NCBI GenBank assembly: GCA_018296165.2
Contig: JACKQL020000023.1
Coordinates: forward strand, 434,001 to 498,000
Direction: 5' to 3'
DNA from: Termitomyces sp. T153
Lineage: Eukaryota > Basidiomycota > Agaricomycetes > Agaricales > Lyophyllaceae
Length of the DNA: 64,000 bases
In this document: in pieces, positions 45,801 through 57,005 of the stretch
Position numbering within the stretch: the first letter of the stretch is position 1
Layout of the letters: each line of letters opens with the position of its first letter
Made by a program: the position numbers and the translations under genes
Notes under the pieces: model-generated
What the model saw: the letters and a program-made list of their open reading frames with translations, nothing else
The model's database searches: none
What the model was told of the DNA's origin: nothing

Positions 45801-47794
45801 ACACTCTTCATCGAGACAGGTGAGAATTCCAATCACATTCCCACTCGCCTCGATGAGGTCAATGGTGGGCTGAAGGTCAAGCCCAAAGTTCACATAATCC
45901 CAATTGATACCTTCACGAGCATATTCCTCCTGCTCCAAAACAAACATATGGTGATTGAAGAACTGTTGTAGTTTCTCGTTGGTGTAATTGATCAATAGTT
46001 GCTCGTAACCATTGATATCGAAGATTTCGAATCCGGCGATATCAAGCACACCAATGAAAGTGGACTTAGACGAAGGTCTGTCGAGAGCGCGATTGATGCG
46101 GTCCACAAGGGATCCAAAAGACTTTTCGTATAGAGTCTTGCATAATGCAGATAATTCATCGATAGCCTGCTGGCGTGTTCGCGCTTGTGAGACCCATTCT
46201 CTGCCAGCTAAGACTTGGGGGCGAAGAACTCCACGAGTGAATTCGGCGATGGGTATGCCAAGAAGGTGACAAACGCGTTCAGCTTGGGATGGGTCGGGTA
46301 ACATGGCATCGTCAGATCGGGAGGAAGTGATTGTAATGTTACCGATATGGAGAATAGCTGCCACGATACGGAACAGGTCAAGCTGTTCTGCGGGGGAGAA
46401 TCCAACAATATCTAAAGCGGCCTGAAAGAAAGAAGGCTCGCTATCAAATGTGAATTGTGAGTGATTGATTAGCCACACCTTCAATGCGTTCCATTCTTCA
46501 CGATCGTCCACGCCATCCACCTCTCGTCGCGATTTATTGAGATACTCGTAATCCTCAACACCTCCATTCAACAAAAGTTGCTCTGAAGATTCTCTGAGTG
46601 ACGTGGTTTATGATTGGCGCTGACTTTTCTCACCTCTCAATGCCCTATCACCAGAGAGCAACTGATAAAATACATGAAAATTTCTCTCTGCTTCGCTCCT
46701 CACCACAACTCGACTCTTCTCCAAAAGATACCAATCGATGTTGGCGCCGGCAATACTGCCATCGGGAGCAAAGGTAATACGAACAAACTTTCCAAATCGA
46801 CTGGAGTTGTTATTACGTTGCGTTTGAGCATTTCCAAAAGCCTCCAGAATCGGGTTGGCTTGCAGGATCTGACGCTCGAGGAGGCCGAGACGGCCTTTCG
46901 AATTCAGACTCGTTCCAGTGAGGGACTGAGATACTGCGAGACCGCGACGAAAAGAGTCACTTCTAGGGAGGCCTGTGGTAGGCATTGAGACAAAGGATGG
47001 CCCACTGCCAAGGGTAGGTGAGCGAGAATGGGATGTAGTAGTGGGCAAGTGGGCATCGGTGGCGATGGCTGCGAGATATTGAATGACCTTCTTGGTGCTT
47101 TCTGTCTTTCCTGCACCAGATTCTCCGCTAAAATATGGTTAGGCTCTTAAGGCAAAGATAATACTCTCGATACCTACGTGATTAAAATACTCTGATTCTC
47201 TCGTTCCTCCCCCATGTTGACCCAAGCACGTTCAGCCACGGCGAAAATATGAGGTGGATTCTCATCTCTACGCTTATTGCGGTATTGTTGAATGATTCCA
47301 TCCGTATAAAGTGGGAGGTTTTGGTATGGGTTAATAGCTACAAGAAATAAACCCGAGTAGGTCTAGCATCAAAGATCAATTGGCATTCTTCCAGTCAAGA
47401 ATTACACTTACGTAAATGGCTCCGGAACCATACCTTAGTCTCAGATTGTGTACAACACTTGCTTCGTTAAGAAACGTTAGGTCTGCGATATCTTCGACGC
47501 GATCGAACTTGGGAGGATTCATCTTGAATAGCGACTCGAAGGGCACCCGTCGAAACTAGAAGGAAGGCAGTAAATTGAGCTATTCGCGAAATATATTGAT
47601 GACCTGAGAAGACAAACCTCTCCTCCGGCAGCCATGACGACTTCAGCAGAATCTTCCTCTTCTCTGTTCACCCATCCAGCAAGGTACCCTTCTCTGACAT
47701 CTGGAACCCAGACCCATTTCTTCTCGTTAAATTCCGCCTGTGCAGCAGCTGCTCTGGCAGCTTCTGCGCTCTGTGAAAGACGAGGTACTGGCAT
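39882..47794 (-). CDS. class II myosin heavy chain (conventional myosin)
   Basis: Actin motor for cytokinesis and contractile ring assembly. Exon 1 is 47,794-47,618 ([20 protein letters not shown]) and exon 2 is 47,555-47,412. An N-terminal SH3-like region ([18 protein letters not shown]) precedes the motor. The P-loop GESGAGKT is split by an intron between G and E. A Ser/Thr-rich insert of about 60 residues ([20 protein letters not shown] and onward) sits in loop 1. Switch I is NNNSSRFGK and switch [10 protein letters not shown]. The actin-binding and converter region ([15 protein letters not shown], then [16 protein letters not shown]) leads to an IQ neck and the class II signature [15 protein letters not shown] tail of more than 1,000 residues is continuous heptad coiled coil (about 44,870-39,900), ending [15 protein letters not shown]. 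Many introns of 50-70 bp break the reading. Estimated protein length 2,200-2,300 residues. Confidence 0.95.
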
Positions 47795-49351
47795 ACGTCA
47801 AGCTCGTCGCAATGACCACGCAGAGTTGCCTGCCCTACTTGTTAGAGGTATGAAAAGAAGGTCGAAAGAGAAGGAAGGGAATCAATGGATATTGGTATAT
47901 TCGTTGGAAATGGTATCAATGGGAAGCTAGCAAAAGGAGACAAGAAAGACGCGCGCGTATGGACGACAAACTCAACCGTGACGGCGAACGCGTACAAGAA
48001 ACCTCGTGACCAAACAACCTAAACTTACTTAATATGTCCCGACTTGGTTATAACTACCCAGGGCGGTTCAGATCAAACCGCACAAGCCCGCTACTCGCCA
48101 AATATACATTGCTCCTTTTATCCCCCTCACTCTAAATAAAGACCTTCCTTCTATGAATTCTTATCCAGCCAGTTCATGATTTTGCGGCTGACTTTACAAT
48201 CTAACGTTTCCTACCTGTTAGCCACCTCTCCACTCGTTGAAATACAATGACCTACGAGAAATCATCGTTACTTCCACGTTTATAACCCAAAGGATAACAC
48301 ATCTATCCGAGTACACAATGTCAAAGGCCCATAAGTCCAACCATTCACTGGATCCACAACAGATATACAAAACCATCAGGGCAAGATATATGTTGTGAAA
48401 CATTGTCTGCATTAGCAAGTATTCCCAAAGACGTCTTCCTTTGCATCCTCAAGCAGCTTGGTTCGCCTTAGTGCAAACCGCGACGTGAACCCGCTACAAA
48501 ATCCGCCATACACATCTCTGCGAGGAAAAATATATTACAGACTGATTTAATTACATGGCACCCAACTCGTATACAATACTTACAACTGGCGTAGAGTACT
48601 TACTTTACCCCCGCCCCTTAGCCCTGTACTGTGGCTTACCGGCGGCATAAACTGATTTCATCATCATCATCAAACAGCTTAGCATACGTGAAGTATCCAC
48701 ATTATCCCAGGTCAATAAGCAACTTCGCGTGCTCGCACACGAACATATCGCCACTACGCTTGACCAAGCCCTAAACCGCTTCGGGTACAAACCCACGTAC
48801 ATTAATTATCGAAGGTAGATATCTCAATAGTTATGGTAAACATGTCGCCCCCTTTGAGGGGTGCACGTGGGAAGCACACGTGATGAGAAAAAAACGAGGG
48901 TTAGGACGAGTTTTTTCCTGAACGGACAGAAACCCACTACAAAGTAGCGGGAATCACTCTCAATATGGCAGATTAGATCTTACTTGCTCTCTGTTCAAGT
49001 GTATCAAAATGCTCCAAGCATCAGGTGGCAATGGATGACACATAACTACGCAATACAGCGTTCCATAACGGCCGCGTACGCTAGAATCTCAACACCATGT
49101 CAAGGTAACTCAGAACGCAGCCCAACGAGTCGAATCAACTCTGAAGGGAGCTGGGCATCGACACAGTCAGGGCCCAACTAGTGCAAGGACGAGGAACCTG
49201 GTGCATATGTTGGATTGCGCATAATCTAGCATATGGGTTCGACGAGCGTCGAGCAATAGATAGATGAGAGCAAAGGGAAAATACGAAGAACCTTGACCCG
49301 TATCCAACAGTGGCTCCCTCCTGCGCGAGACGTAGAACAGATTTATACGGT
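47795..49351. other. intergenic region upstream of myosin
   Basis: CpG-normal host sequence with no convincing coding region or tRNA. It should contain the myosin promoter and the eS30 3' end. A palindromic-looking cacgtgggaagcacacgtg occurs at about 48,865-48,885 (two CACGTG/CACACGTG E-box-like sites). Confidence 0.5.
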
Positions 49352-49857
49352 TTACTTCTCAGGGTTGGCGTTCCTACAAAAAAAAAGAAAGTCAGCTCAA
49401 TATTCGAGATAAACGGACAAAAAAGGAAATGAATCAGATAGGAGCGAAAGACTTAGATGATTGAGCATCAACATGTCATGATTCAGTGTGAACTATGCTT
49501 GAAAAAAAGGGGTATCATCATAACAGATCCAAAGACGCTATGTCTCACGCCAAAAGATAGATCGAGGAGAAAACAAGAGTAACTCACATTCTGCGCTTGC
49601 CACCAGGGAGAGTAGTGACATTGACAAAACTATACAGCAGTCAAAAGAGTACTCCCACAAGACAGAGTCCACCACTCACCGACGGTTGTACAAAATCCTC
49701 TTCTTAGCGCGACCCTTGGGGGTCTTTTTCTTTTCCTGCTTCTCGACCTTGGGAGTCTGCGACTTGACTTTACCAGCACGAGCGAGGGATCCGTGGACTA
49801 GGTCAAATGTCAAACGGAATTGGCGTCGGAAGTAGCAGCGGTCGCACCTTTTCCCAT
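49352..49857 (-). CDS. RPS30: 40S ribosomal protein eS30
   Basis: Four exons (49,857-49,848, 49,797-49,680, 49,629-49,588, 49,373-49,352) encode a 63-residue protein. It starts [20 protein letters not shown], continues with the basic [17 protein letters not shown] and ends MNANPEK. This is the full length and the conserved core of eS30, a small-subunit protein. It is not fused to a ubiquitin-like domain, as is usual in fungi. A 10-bp first exon and large introns relative to coding length are typical for fungal ribosomal protein genes. It is too fragmented to appear as a long open frame. Confidence 0.93.
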
Positions 49858-50613
49858 AGTGTCTTGAGGATGTTGGTGATGAAACAGGCGAGAGATGTAC
49901 TTGAAAATATAATATTTCGGAGTTTCAATCAGACAGACCGATTTGAGAAGTCTCCGAGATTCGACTTATCCCTCTTACATTCGTAGCTGATTGATAACCC
50001 CAAACCTACGGAACCAGCTAGCACCGTCAAACTTGAGGACATCCAATGGCATCACTGCCAGCCACTTCTAATTCTGTAGTTATGAATGCTGAGTAAGTCA
50101 ATGTCCACCCACGCTCAGTCCTCATGACTAGGGCCCGTTATCTAAACACTGATAGCAATCTACAATGGACATGTCGCCTATGAGAGCACAGATTCAGGTT
50201 GTTTTGTTGGAGCCAAATTGGCAGCCAAAATACCCTTGCTTTATGTTATGTTATTAGAATCTATTTCCAGCGTCGACAGTCAAGTTTTTTTTTGCAAACT
50301 CGCATTCTGAAGAGGTGAAACGCGACCCAGAACGGACGAGTCTAAGGCTTGAGCGGCAAAACGGCATAAAGCGAGTGACAGATGTTCAGAAGTATGAAAG
50401 TGCTCGTCATTAGATCCAACTACATAGGTGTCATTAGTGATGACCCCCGCCAAGGAAAGGCAAAGAATGAAAAAAAGTGTCTGACATAAGACACAAGGCT
50501 GAGGAACCCGCGCCGCGCTGACAATCCCGAATGATGTATTCAAGTTCAACTCTAACGTGCCGTGACGCGTATTTGCGGAAGCAGACATTCTTCGTACATC
50601 ACTGTCAGAAAAC
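49858..50613. other. intergenic region
   Basis: Between the eS30 start and the Atp19 stop. The minus-strand open frame at 50,280-50,654 has no recognisable features and overlaps Atp19 exon sequence, so it is not called. Confidence 0.5.
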
Positions 50614-51036
50614 TTAGTGTTTCGCTTTTGCTTCCTCCTTTTCTGCCTCGGCAATGAAATTTTGAATACTGTAACATCACATAGTCAGCTTCAAAGGGAA
50701 TAGACGACACAACCTGTGCTTGGCCGACGTACAACTGTTCTTCTTCACTGTGACCATAAATTCCGAGTTAGCACAAGTCATGTCATATATATAGTCAGAA
50801 ACACACCTTGAACCAGCGTTAATCTGGATAGAATCCCTAGCCTTCTGGAGTGATTGACCAGCCGCATTCTCCTTCTTGCCGCCCCTCATCGCGAGGGAAA
50901 CTCCACCAAAGAAGGTGGTGAGAACACCGAGCGCAATGTACTCGTTCTTGATGGCGCGGCCAAAGATGAGGCTACGGTGTCATATATTGAGCGCGCTCAG
51001 ACAGCATGAATCAAGAAGAACGACGCACTAAGACAT
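50614..51036 (-). CDS. ATP19: mitochondrial ATP synthase subunit k
   Basis: Small peripheral subunit of the F1Fo ATP synthase dimer interface in the inner membrane. Spliced as exon 1 51,036-51,029 (ATGTCTTA), exon 2 50,971-50,807, a very short exon 3 near 50,758-50,744 and a last exon ending at the TAA 50,614-50,616. The protein begins MSYLIFGRAIKNEYIALGVL, has one hydrophobic segment (GVLTTFFGGVSLAM), then GGKKENAAGQSLQKARDSIQ, and ends with SSEEEQFIQNFIAEAEKEEA plus KAKH. The E-E-E-x-F-I-Q-N-F pattern after the single membrane helix is characteristic of fungal Atp19. About 78 residues. Splice sites GTGCGT, GTGTGT and GTACGT are all consistent in phase. Confidence 0.85.
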
Positions 51037-51313
51037 GATGGAGGAGGTGATTGTGAAGGGTAGGTAACTTTTTGACCAGGTCGGTCACGCATATATTCCG
51101 GATGTTTCCGCTCGGAGCGACATTTGTTTGATACATTTCCACTCAGCAAGTTCAGCTAAGCTAGATATCATTCAACACTTTCGCATTGTCGAAAAGTATT
51201 GATAATATACAGAGGAACTACATAATGCGTGAAGGGGATTCAGATTCTATTTTATTTTCAGTCTAACATAGGTTAATCCTTGTGAAGATCAACTCCTTTC
51301 AGGTTGAGAGATT

Positions 51314-54300
51314 TCAAAGCGGTTGAATCCCATCAAACTGCGAGAGACTTAAAACAGGATATAGAAACAGCGAGGAAAAACTCACGTCGATTTTTAAAGA
51401 AGGTGGGAAAGGTGTAATCTTGTCCTCAGCATCAATGTAGAACTGCCTTGCAAGTCCGTTCCACTTTTCTTTGAACTGAGAAAGGGTTCCTTGCACGCCA
51501 GCCGTACGTCTTATATTCTTGAGTCCGAGGATAGTCCCGATGATGATGGGGACAGTCTTTAAACATTCGTTAGTAACGGAAATGTCCTTTATCACATGCG
51601 AGTGTGCTCACAGATTCGAAGAATGAAGGCGAGAGCAAACTGAAAGTGTTCATATAAGTGCCTGCCTAATCGAAAAGCTGGTGAAGACCTTACCCAGACT
51701 TGTTCCAAAGTAGACCATGAGTGGGACGATCATAAAGCGCGACGGATGGGTTTGGACCAAAAATCTCAGCCTGCAAACAGTGTCAGAATAGAACAAAATA
51801 CGTTATGACATGTGTGTCTCACGTCGAGATTTGCTTCGAAAAGATTAGCGCAAACTCTGTCCCCGAGTTTGATTGTATCAAAGCGAAGCAAGGGTATCTC
51901 TGCGCCAGCGGTACGGGAAATATTGAATACCTGGATATTAACGAAGGTTAGGTTGTATTCAAAGAAGTTTAAAATTTCAGTGACCTACCGGTGGGCTGAG
52001 ACCTATAAAATAGGAGAATGAGATATATACGTGTGCTAGAAGGAACAGATACTTACGCAGAGCTTCATAAACATAAGCCATGATCATGTTCGTGTTTTCC
52101 TCGTTCATCGAAGCGCACAGCCGGACAATCTTAGCCCGTTCTTCCTGCTTGTCGACATCGAGGTAGAAATCGATAGCATGTGCGATGGCCTGGGAGAAAT
52201 AAGCCGCTGTAGGAACGAAAGCGGCGATGATATATGCCGCTAACTCAGCATTTCCTGGTGTTGGCTCCGGGAATTCCGCAATGACCCGAGCCACATATTC
52301 AAGGCTGTGCTTGGTGCTCTCAACTGAGTAGTAATCAATTGCCCTCTGTCTGAGTGCAGAGAAGGAAATCTGGGGAAAAATTAGCCATCAACATATTCAG
52401 GAGAGAGCCGTCACACTTGCTTGGTTATTTATCTCGTCAAGGCGTCCCTTGGTATAGTGGAACAGCTCCTGGAAGGCTTCTTCCGAGTCTAAACGCGAAT
52501 GCCAGTCATCGGCAGGATCGATCTCCGAAAATACATAGCTATAAAAGCAGTGAGTATCCAGTGGGTAAGCAGTGTCATACATGTACGAACCGTCCCAAAG
52601 CTGCAAAGTGTTTATATGCATCTCTCTCGTAAATTGCACCGTTCTGATTGCTTTGTGTTTTGAGCGGAAGGCCGAGCTAATGGTATTGATGAGGTTTGTA
52701 CAGACATAGGAAGACTACTGAATAACATACAATTTCCTCTGCAATCCAATGGACGGGCAAAAGGTTGATGACGTCCCGAACAATGTCAACCGTGCTTGAA
52801 TGTTCGAGTTTGGTAGATTTGTCGCGGATTAGATCCTGAGTCTTTTTCTGGAAATAGTCATCCCAAACACCACTAGAACTACGAAGGTGAGGTGAAGAGA
52901 TGAGTTTTTCAATCGTTTCGCGACCATTGGTCAGAGCAGTCTTGATTAGATCCTATGTGATCCCGTCAATTGGACACCTTCATCAAAGGACTCAGGTGTT
53001 ATTGTTATACCTTCAGTTCTTCTGGTCTGATGTTAAACAAACGGTGATCGTACGTCGACAAAAACGATGGGTCGTTCAGAACTTGCTCCACCCCTATGTA
53101 CGTGCTGACATCAGTGCGCTTCAATGAAGACGGCACGGATGGATGCTCCCAAATGTACTTCGGGTTGTTACCAATTCTGGGATTTTTCTCTCGGATGTAG
53201 GCAGGCACCAGGAAGGGGAAGTGCGCATACACTGATCCAATTGGGTAGTTGTTGGGGAGTGTACGGAAGAGCAGCTTGGTGAGCAGTCCACCATAGGAAC
53301 CATCACGCTTGTCGTACTGGACATCGTCATAACCCCACTGTGTGCAATTTTTTGCTGAAGAGCACCAATCGATCAGCTTCGCACAAATCCCAATGAAAAG
53401 CAGACGAACTATTGAGCTCAGTGGTGAGGTAGGGGTCACCACGAGTGAGAGCAACAGCATCAGACAAAATTGCCCTGGAAATAGTATATCCTGGACACAA
53501 GCCGGCTCCAGGGCCTGGCTTTTTACACTCCTCTGCTTGGAGTCCAACCTAGATGTATTGTAAAGCTGAGAGTACTGCTAAAGGTGGCAAAGCTTACATG
53601 CAGTTCCAAATTGTCGATATCATTGTAAAGAGCTTCGGCGGCGGTCTGAAAGAAGATGTAAGTTCGCCGACATTGAATCTCTCACAAACTCACGTGAATA
53701 CGAGGGTCAGGATTCCATTCCGAGAAAGTGCTATAGGCTCGGAGTGCTTGAGCGCAACGCGTCTTAAAGTTTTGCAAAAAAAAGAGCTTACGTTTCAGGC
53801 CAAGGAACTTCCTGAACTCGTTGAGCTGAGCCAGAAGAATTGGTGAGTCACAGTAACGCGATAGAAACTACTGTTCAACTCACTGAACAAACGCCCCAGG
53901 CGGTCCGAGATTGTTGGATGGTAAGAATCTCAATAACCCGTAGCGCCTCTGGGCATCCGGAGCTGTAAGCAGCAGCGGGCCACTCGGTTGCATCTTGAAT
54001 AATCCGTGCTAGATCATCGTCCTTAAAACGACCATCTGGCTGCCGTTGCAGGCTGGAGAATCATGTTAGTCGTCAAGTGGACTATTCGTGATTCTGTGTC
54101 CACACCCTCCAAAAGTCCTCCCCTTGACATCTTTTTCTGAAATCAAGGCTTTGTGCGCTACTTGGATGAAGTCTTGGGGCGTGACCTTGTGGGCGATCAA
54201 TCGATAGGTCTATAAGTATAAAACACAGGAAAAGGAAATGACAAACCTTGGTGAGATCTTTGCCTTGAAAGAAGTTCTTTAACTCCTGTTCGGTCCATTG

Positions 54301-55850
54301 CTCATCTTGTTTAGATAAAGCGGCATGCCATCGGTACGTAAGATTGAATTCAACCGATACAACATTTCCTTTGCCACGAGGTGTAACAGAATGGTCTGAT
54401 TCTCGCATATTCTGGTCACCAATGAGAACGAAAATCGAGCGAAATGGAATTCAGCGTTACCATGGGAGGATCCAAACGCCATGCACTACCATCAGCGACA
54501 AGACCTAGGATGGCACCGACGTAATCTATGTAGAGTATTCGCTCAACGTTATAGAAACAATTTGGGACCAGTACAAACCGCCCAAAGCGATGTTCATGAA
54601 AAAGCCACAGTTTATCAGGCGTGTCCTGTGGAAGATCTCGTCATCTTGAATAAGACGGTCTTCATCCATCTCCAGAGGCCAAGTGTAAGTACCATTTTCA
54701 TTTATGTCTAGTAATTTTTGTGCGATGTACTGGGATCCATCAGCATTCAGAAGCAGATCACAATACGCGGACAGTTATCACGTACGTTGTGATTACGATT
54801 TAGCAGAACAAGAAGTGCACAAGTGGCAGGCGGCATGAGGAGTAATCGTGCATCAGAAAAGACGTCATCCCAAAGCTTGCCAGTCCCATCTTTCCTTCGT
54901 ACTTGATCGACTTCGCTATCTGAGCTGCCATAAAGGATGCTCAAGTCCAGATAGCTACTGGCGTTATTCTGCGTGGGATTATGATGGTCTGTGTCGAAGA
55001 TAGAATGGATGACCAAGTCAGCAAACGCGAAGAACAGACTCGAGATTCCCCCAGGGTGAGGGACAAATTCTCTCCTGCGAAGAATCTGATCGAAAACCAA
55101 GTCCGGATCAGGAAGTGCATGTTTCGGCACAGCATGGGTCGGTGGGACTGAACGAGCATATGGAGACCTGGCTTTACCTAGCGCTGGTGCGAGGGGGTTA
55201 TAGTTAGAGCCGTCGGCGGCGCGATATGCATATGTTACTGGAAGACCATCTTTCGCTACTGGAGTTGTGATCGACACTCTTGTGGCATCAAATTGGGCAG
55301 TATAACCGTCAGGCGGATGAGGAAGATCATCATAGACTGTTGAGAAGTCGACCCTGCATATTAGCTTCCGTCTCGGCAAACAAACCGATCAGATCACTCA
55401 CGCAGAGAGATGACATGTTGTTGGACCTTTGCAGAGAGTTGAGAGTTTGACGGTAACCGGGACATCAAAACTAAAACGTCTTCCAGCTGGCGTAGGAGTT
55501 CAGCTCCTGAGTAAGGGGTTCTGTATGGAGGACTCAGTGATCTCACCAGAAGCTTTCGATCATCAAGACCGACGCCATTGACGTTCTCAATGGCATCGAG
55601 AACAGCAGGCTGAAGTAATTGCTCGATGAGTAGAAGCCGAAAAAGATTTAATGCTGATGCATACTATGTCCTTCAGGGAGGCTGCCGGTTTTGTGAGAGC
55701 TTGAAACAATTCAGCTGTCCTCTTATCCCATTGATTGGTGGAGGTGTCCGCGCCATCCGTGTCCAGAGCCGCTTGAACGGATCTTGCAAAATCGGCTGTC
55801 GATGCAATATGATCAAGAATAGCTTCAAAGACGCTAACGAGGGGGGACAT
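51314..55850 (-). CDS. Ppo-type fatty-acid heme dioxygenase / P450-like fusion (linoleate diol synthase family)
   Basis: Predicted to oxygenate C18 unsaturated fatty acids to oxylipins (psi factors). Start MSPLVSVFEAILDHIASTAD at 55,850, end at the TGA 51,314-51,316, with many short introns. The N-terminal peroxidase-cyclooxygenase-like domain has HSIFDTDHHNPTQNNASSYL (distal heme side) and SYLDLSILYGSS. The motif EFNLTYRWHAALS carries the catalytic Tyr and proximal His spaced Y-x-x-H. The C-terminal P450-like domain has an ExxR motif (YVYEALR) and VFNISRTAGAEIPLL. Its heme-pocket segment reads LLWNKSGLLSPSFFES and I find no Cys ligand there, unlike functional diol synthases. The dioxygenase half looks intact, so it may act as a stand-alone dioxygenase, as described for PpoC/10R-DOX-like enzymes. 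Length estimated at about 1,050 residues. Confidence 0.88.
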
Positions 55851-56160
55851 GGTGATAGACCTGGAAGGACAGAAGGGAACGGGCAGAACAGGCTGCAATG
55901 CCCTACGGTTCTTAAAGCAGCACGTCAGTATTCACACAGGAACCTGAATACTCAATCACGTCGTATCAAACTATCCGCAGATGTGAGGCTCCTGTGCTCA
56001 ACTGTGACGATCCTCACACTGAAAGCAGGTTTCGTACATCAGGAACTTGATACATCCCCAAGGGGCGTTCTGATCAATTCACGTATTTTCTATCCATTCT
56101 TGGGTTGCGCAAGACGACGCAAGCCTAATGATGAGTCCTACAAGCATTTTTGGGGTTCCA
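55851..56160. other. promoter-side intergenic region of the Ppo-like gene
   Basis: Short upstream region. No clear TATA box seen. The right end borders the fold-back element. Confidence 0.4.
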
Positions 56161-56161
56161 C

Positions 56162-56552
56162 CTGTTTAGTCGCAGGCTTCGCTTGATATCCGCGATGGCC
56201 AGGCTTGCCGAAGAGTAGTTTAGCTACTCATGTAAAATCAGCACAGTTATTACAGCCATTTTCATGACGTTAGGCCCCTTTGAGCTTCGTCTGTTTAGTC
56301 GCAGTTAGTTATCCGCGATGACCGGGCTTGCCGGAGAGTAGTTTAGCTACCCGTGTCAAATCAGCAGAGTTATTACTCACCTTTTTTCTCTAGGGAGAGT
56401 GGAAGTGAGCAAGAACTTATGTGACTCAATTGACACAACAGCATTTTTACATTACAGCTACTCTTCGGCAAGCCCGGCACAAGCCCGGCATCATGGATGT
56501 CGGGCCAAACAACTAAACAGACGGAACTCAAAGGGGCTTATCGTTATGAAAT
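56162..56552. mobile_element. fold-back / MITE-like element with nested partial copy
   Basis: Left arm 56,261-56,340 (ttcatgacgttaggcccc onward, including ctgtttagtcgcag and gggcttgccggagagta). It is inverted at 56,455-56,550 (gctactcttcggcaagcc to ggggcttatcgttatgaa). A direct partial copy of the arm lies at 56,162-56,254. No coding capacity. CpG-rich, unlike the neighbouring transposons. Likely a non-autonomous DNA element. No target duplication identified. Confidence 0.65.
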
Positions 56553-56559
56553 TTGCCGT

Positions 56560-57005
56560 AAGAGTTAAGAGTGTGCACCAAAGATAGACGAGCTACGGTC
56601 CGTGCCTTCGGCACAGCCTGTATCTCTTGCTAAGACCCGTACCGTGAGGTCAGGTTTTCGATATACTATTCAATGTTGAGACCCAGACCTGCACCCACCT
56701 GGCAACCTCACTTTGTTTGGTTAGGTCTTTGATATTCTAACTCAATGCTGACGCCCAGTGAGAAACCTAGTATTTGGGTTCAATTACAAGCATTTATAAT
56801 CAGTTGTATCAATTGTGTTACATTACTGATCTCCAAATCAATCTATATCAATTGACTTTTGGCTACTACTTTTTCTTTTTTTTTTTTGGTGGTATCGCTG
56901 CAGTTTGCCGACCATTCACATGGTCAACCTCTTGCAGACCAGGATAATTGTAATGTCATTGATTTTTCTGAATTCTCTCTCTGCTCCTGGCTTTGAGCCA
57001 CCCCA
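56560..57005. other. spacer with near-duplicate short segments
   Basis: Two related stretches, about 56,640-56,685 and 56,703-56,755 (gaggtcaggttttcgatat.. and gttaggtctttgatattct.., both followed by caatg(t/c)tga and gacgcccag-like sequence). Also a T-run at 56,871-56,887. No gene. Confidence 0.4.

Noticed and set aside
48605..49181. Short open frames between myosin and eS30
   Set aside because: Fewer than 70 codons, no motif, no splice-compatible neighbours.
50280..50889. Minus-strand single open frames over the Atp19 locus
   Set aside because: They read through introns. The spliced model gives the Atp19 product, so these are artefacts.
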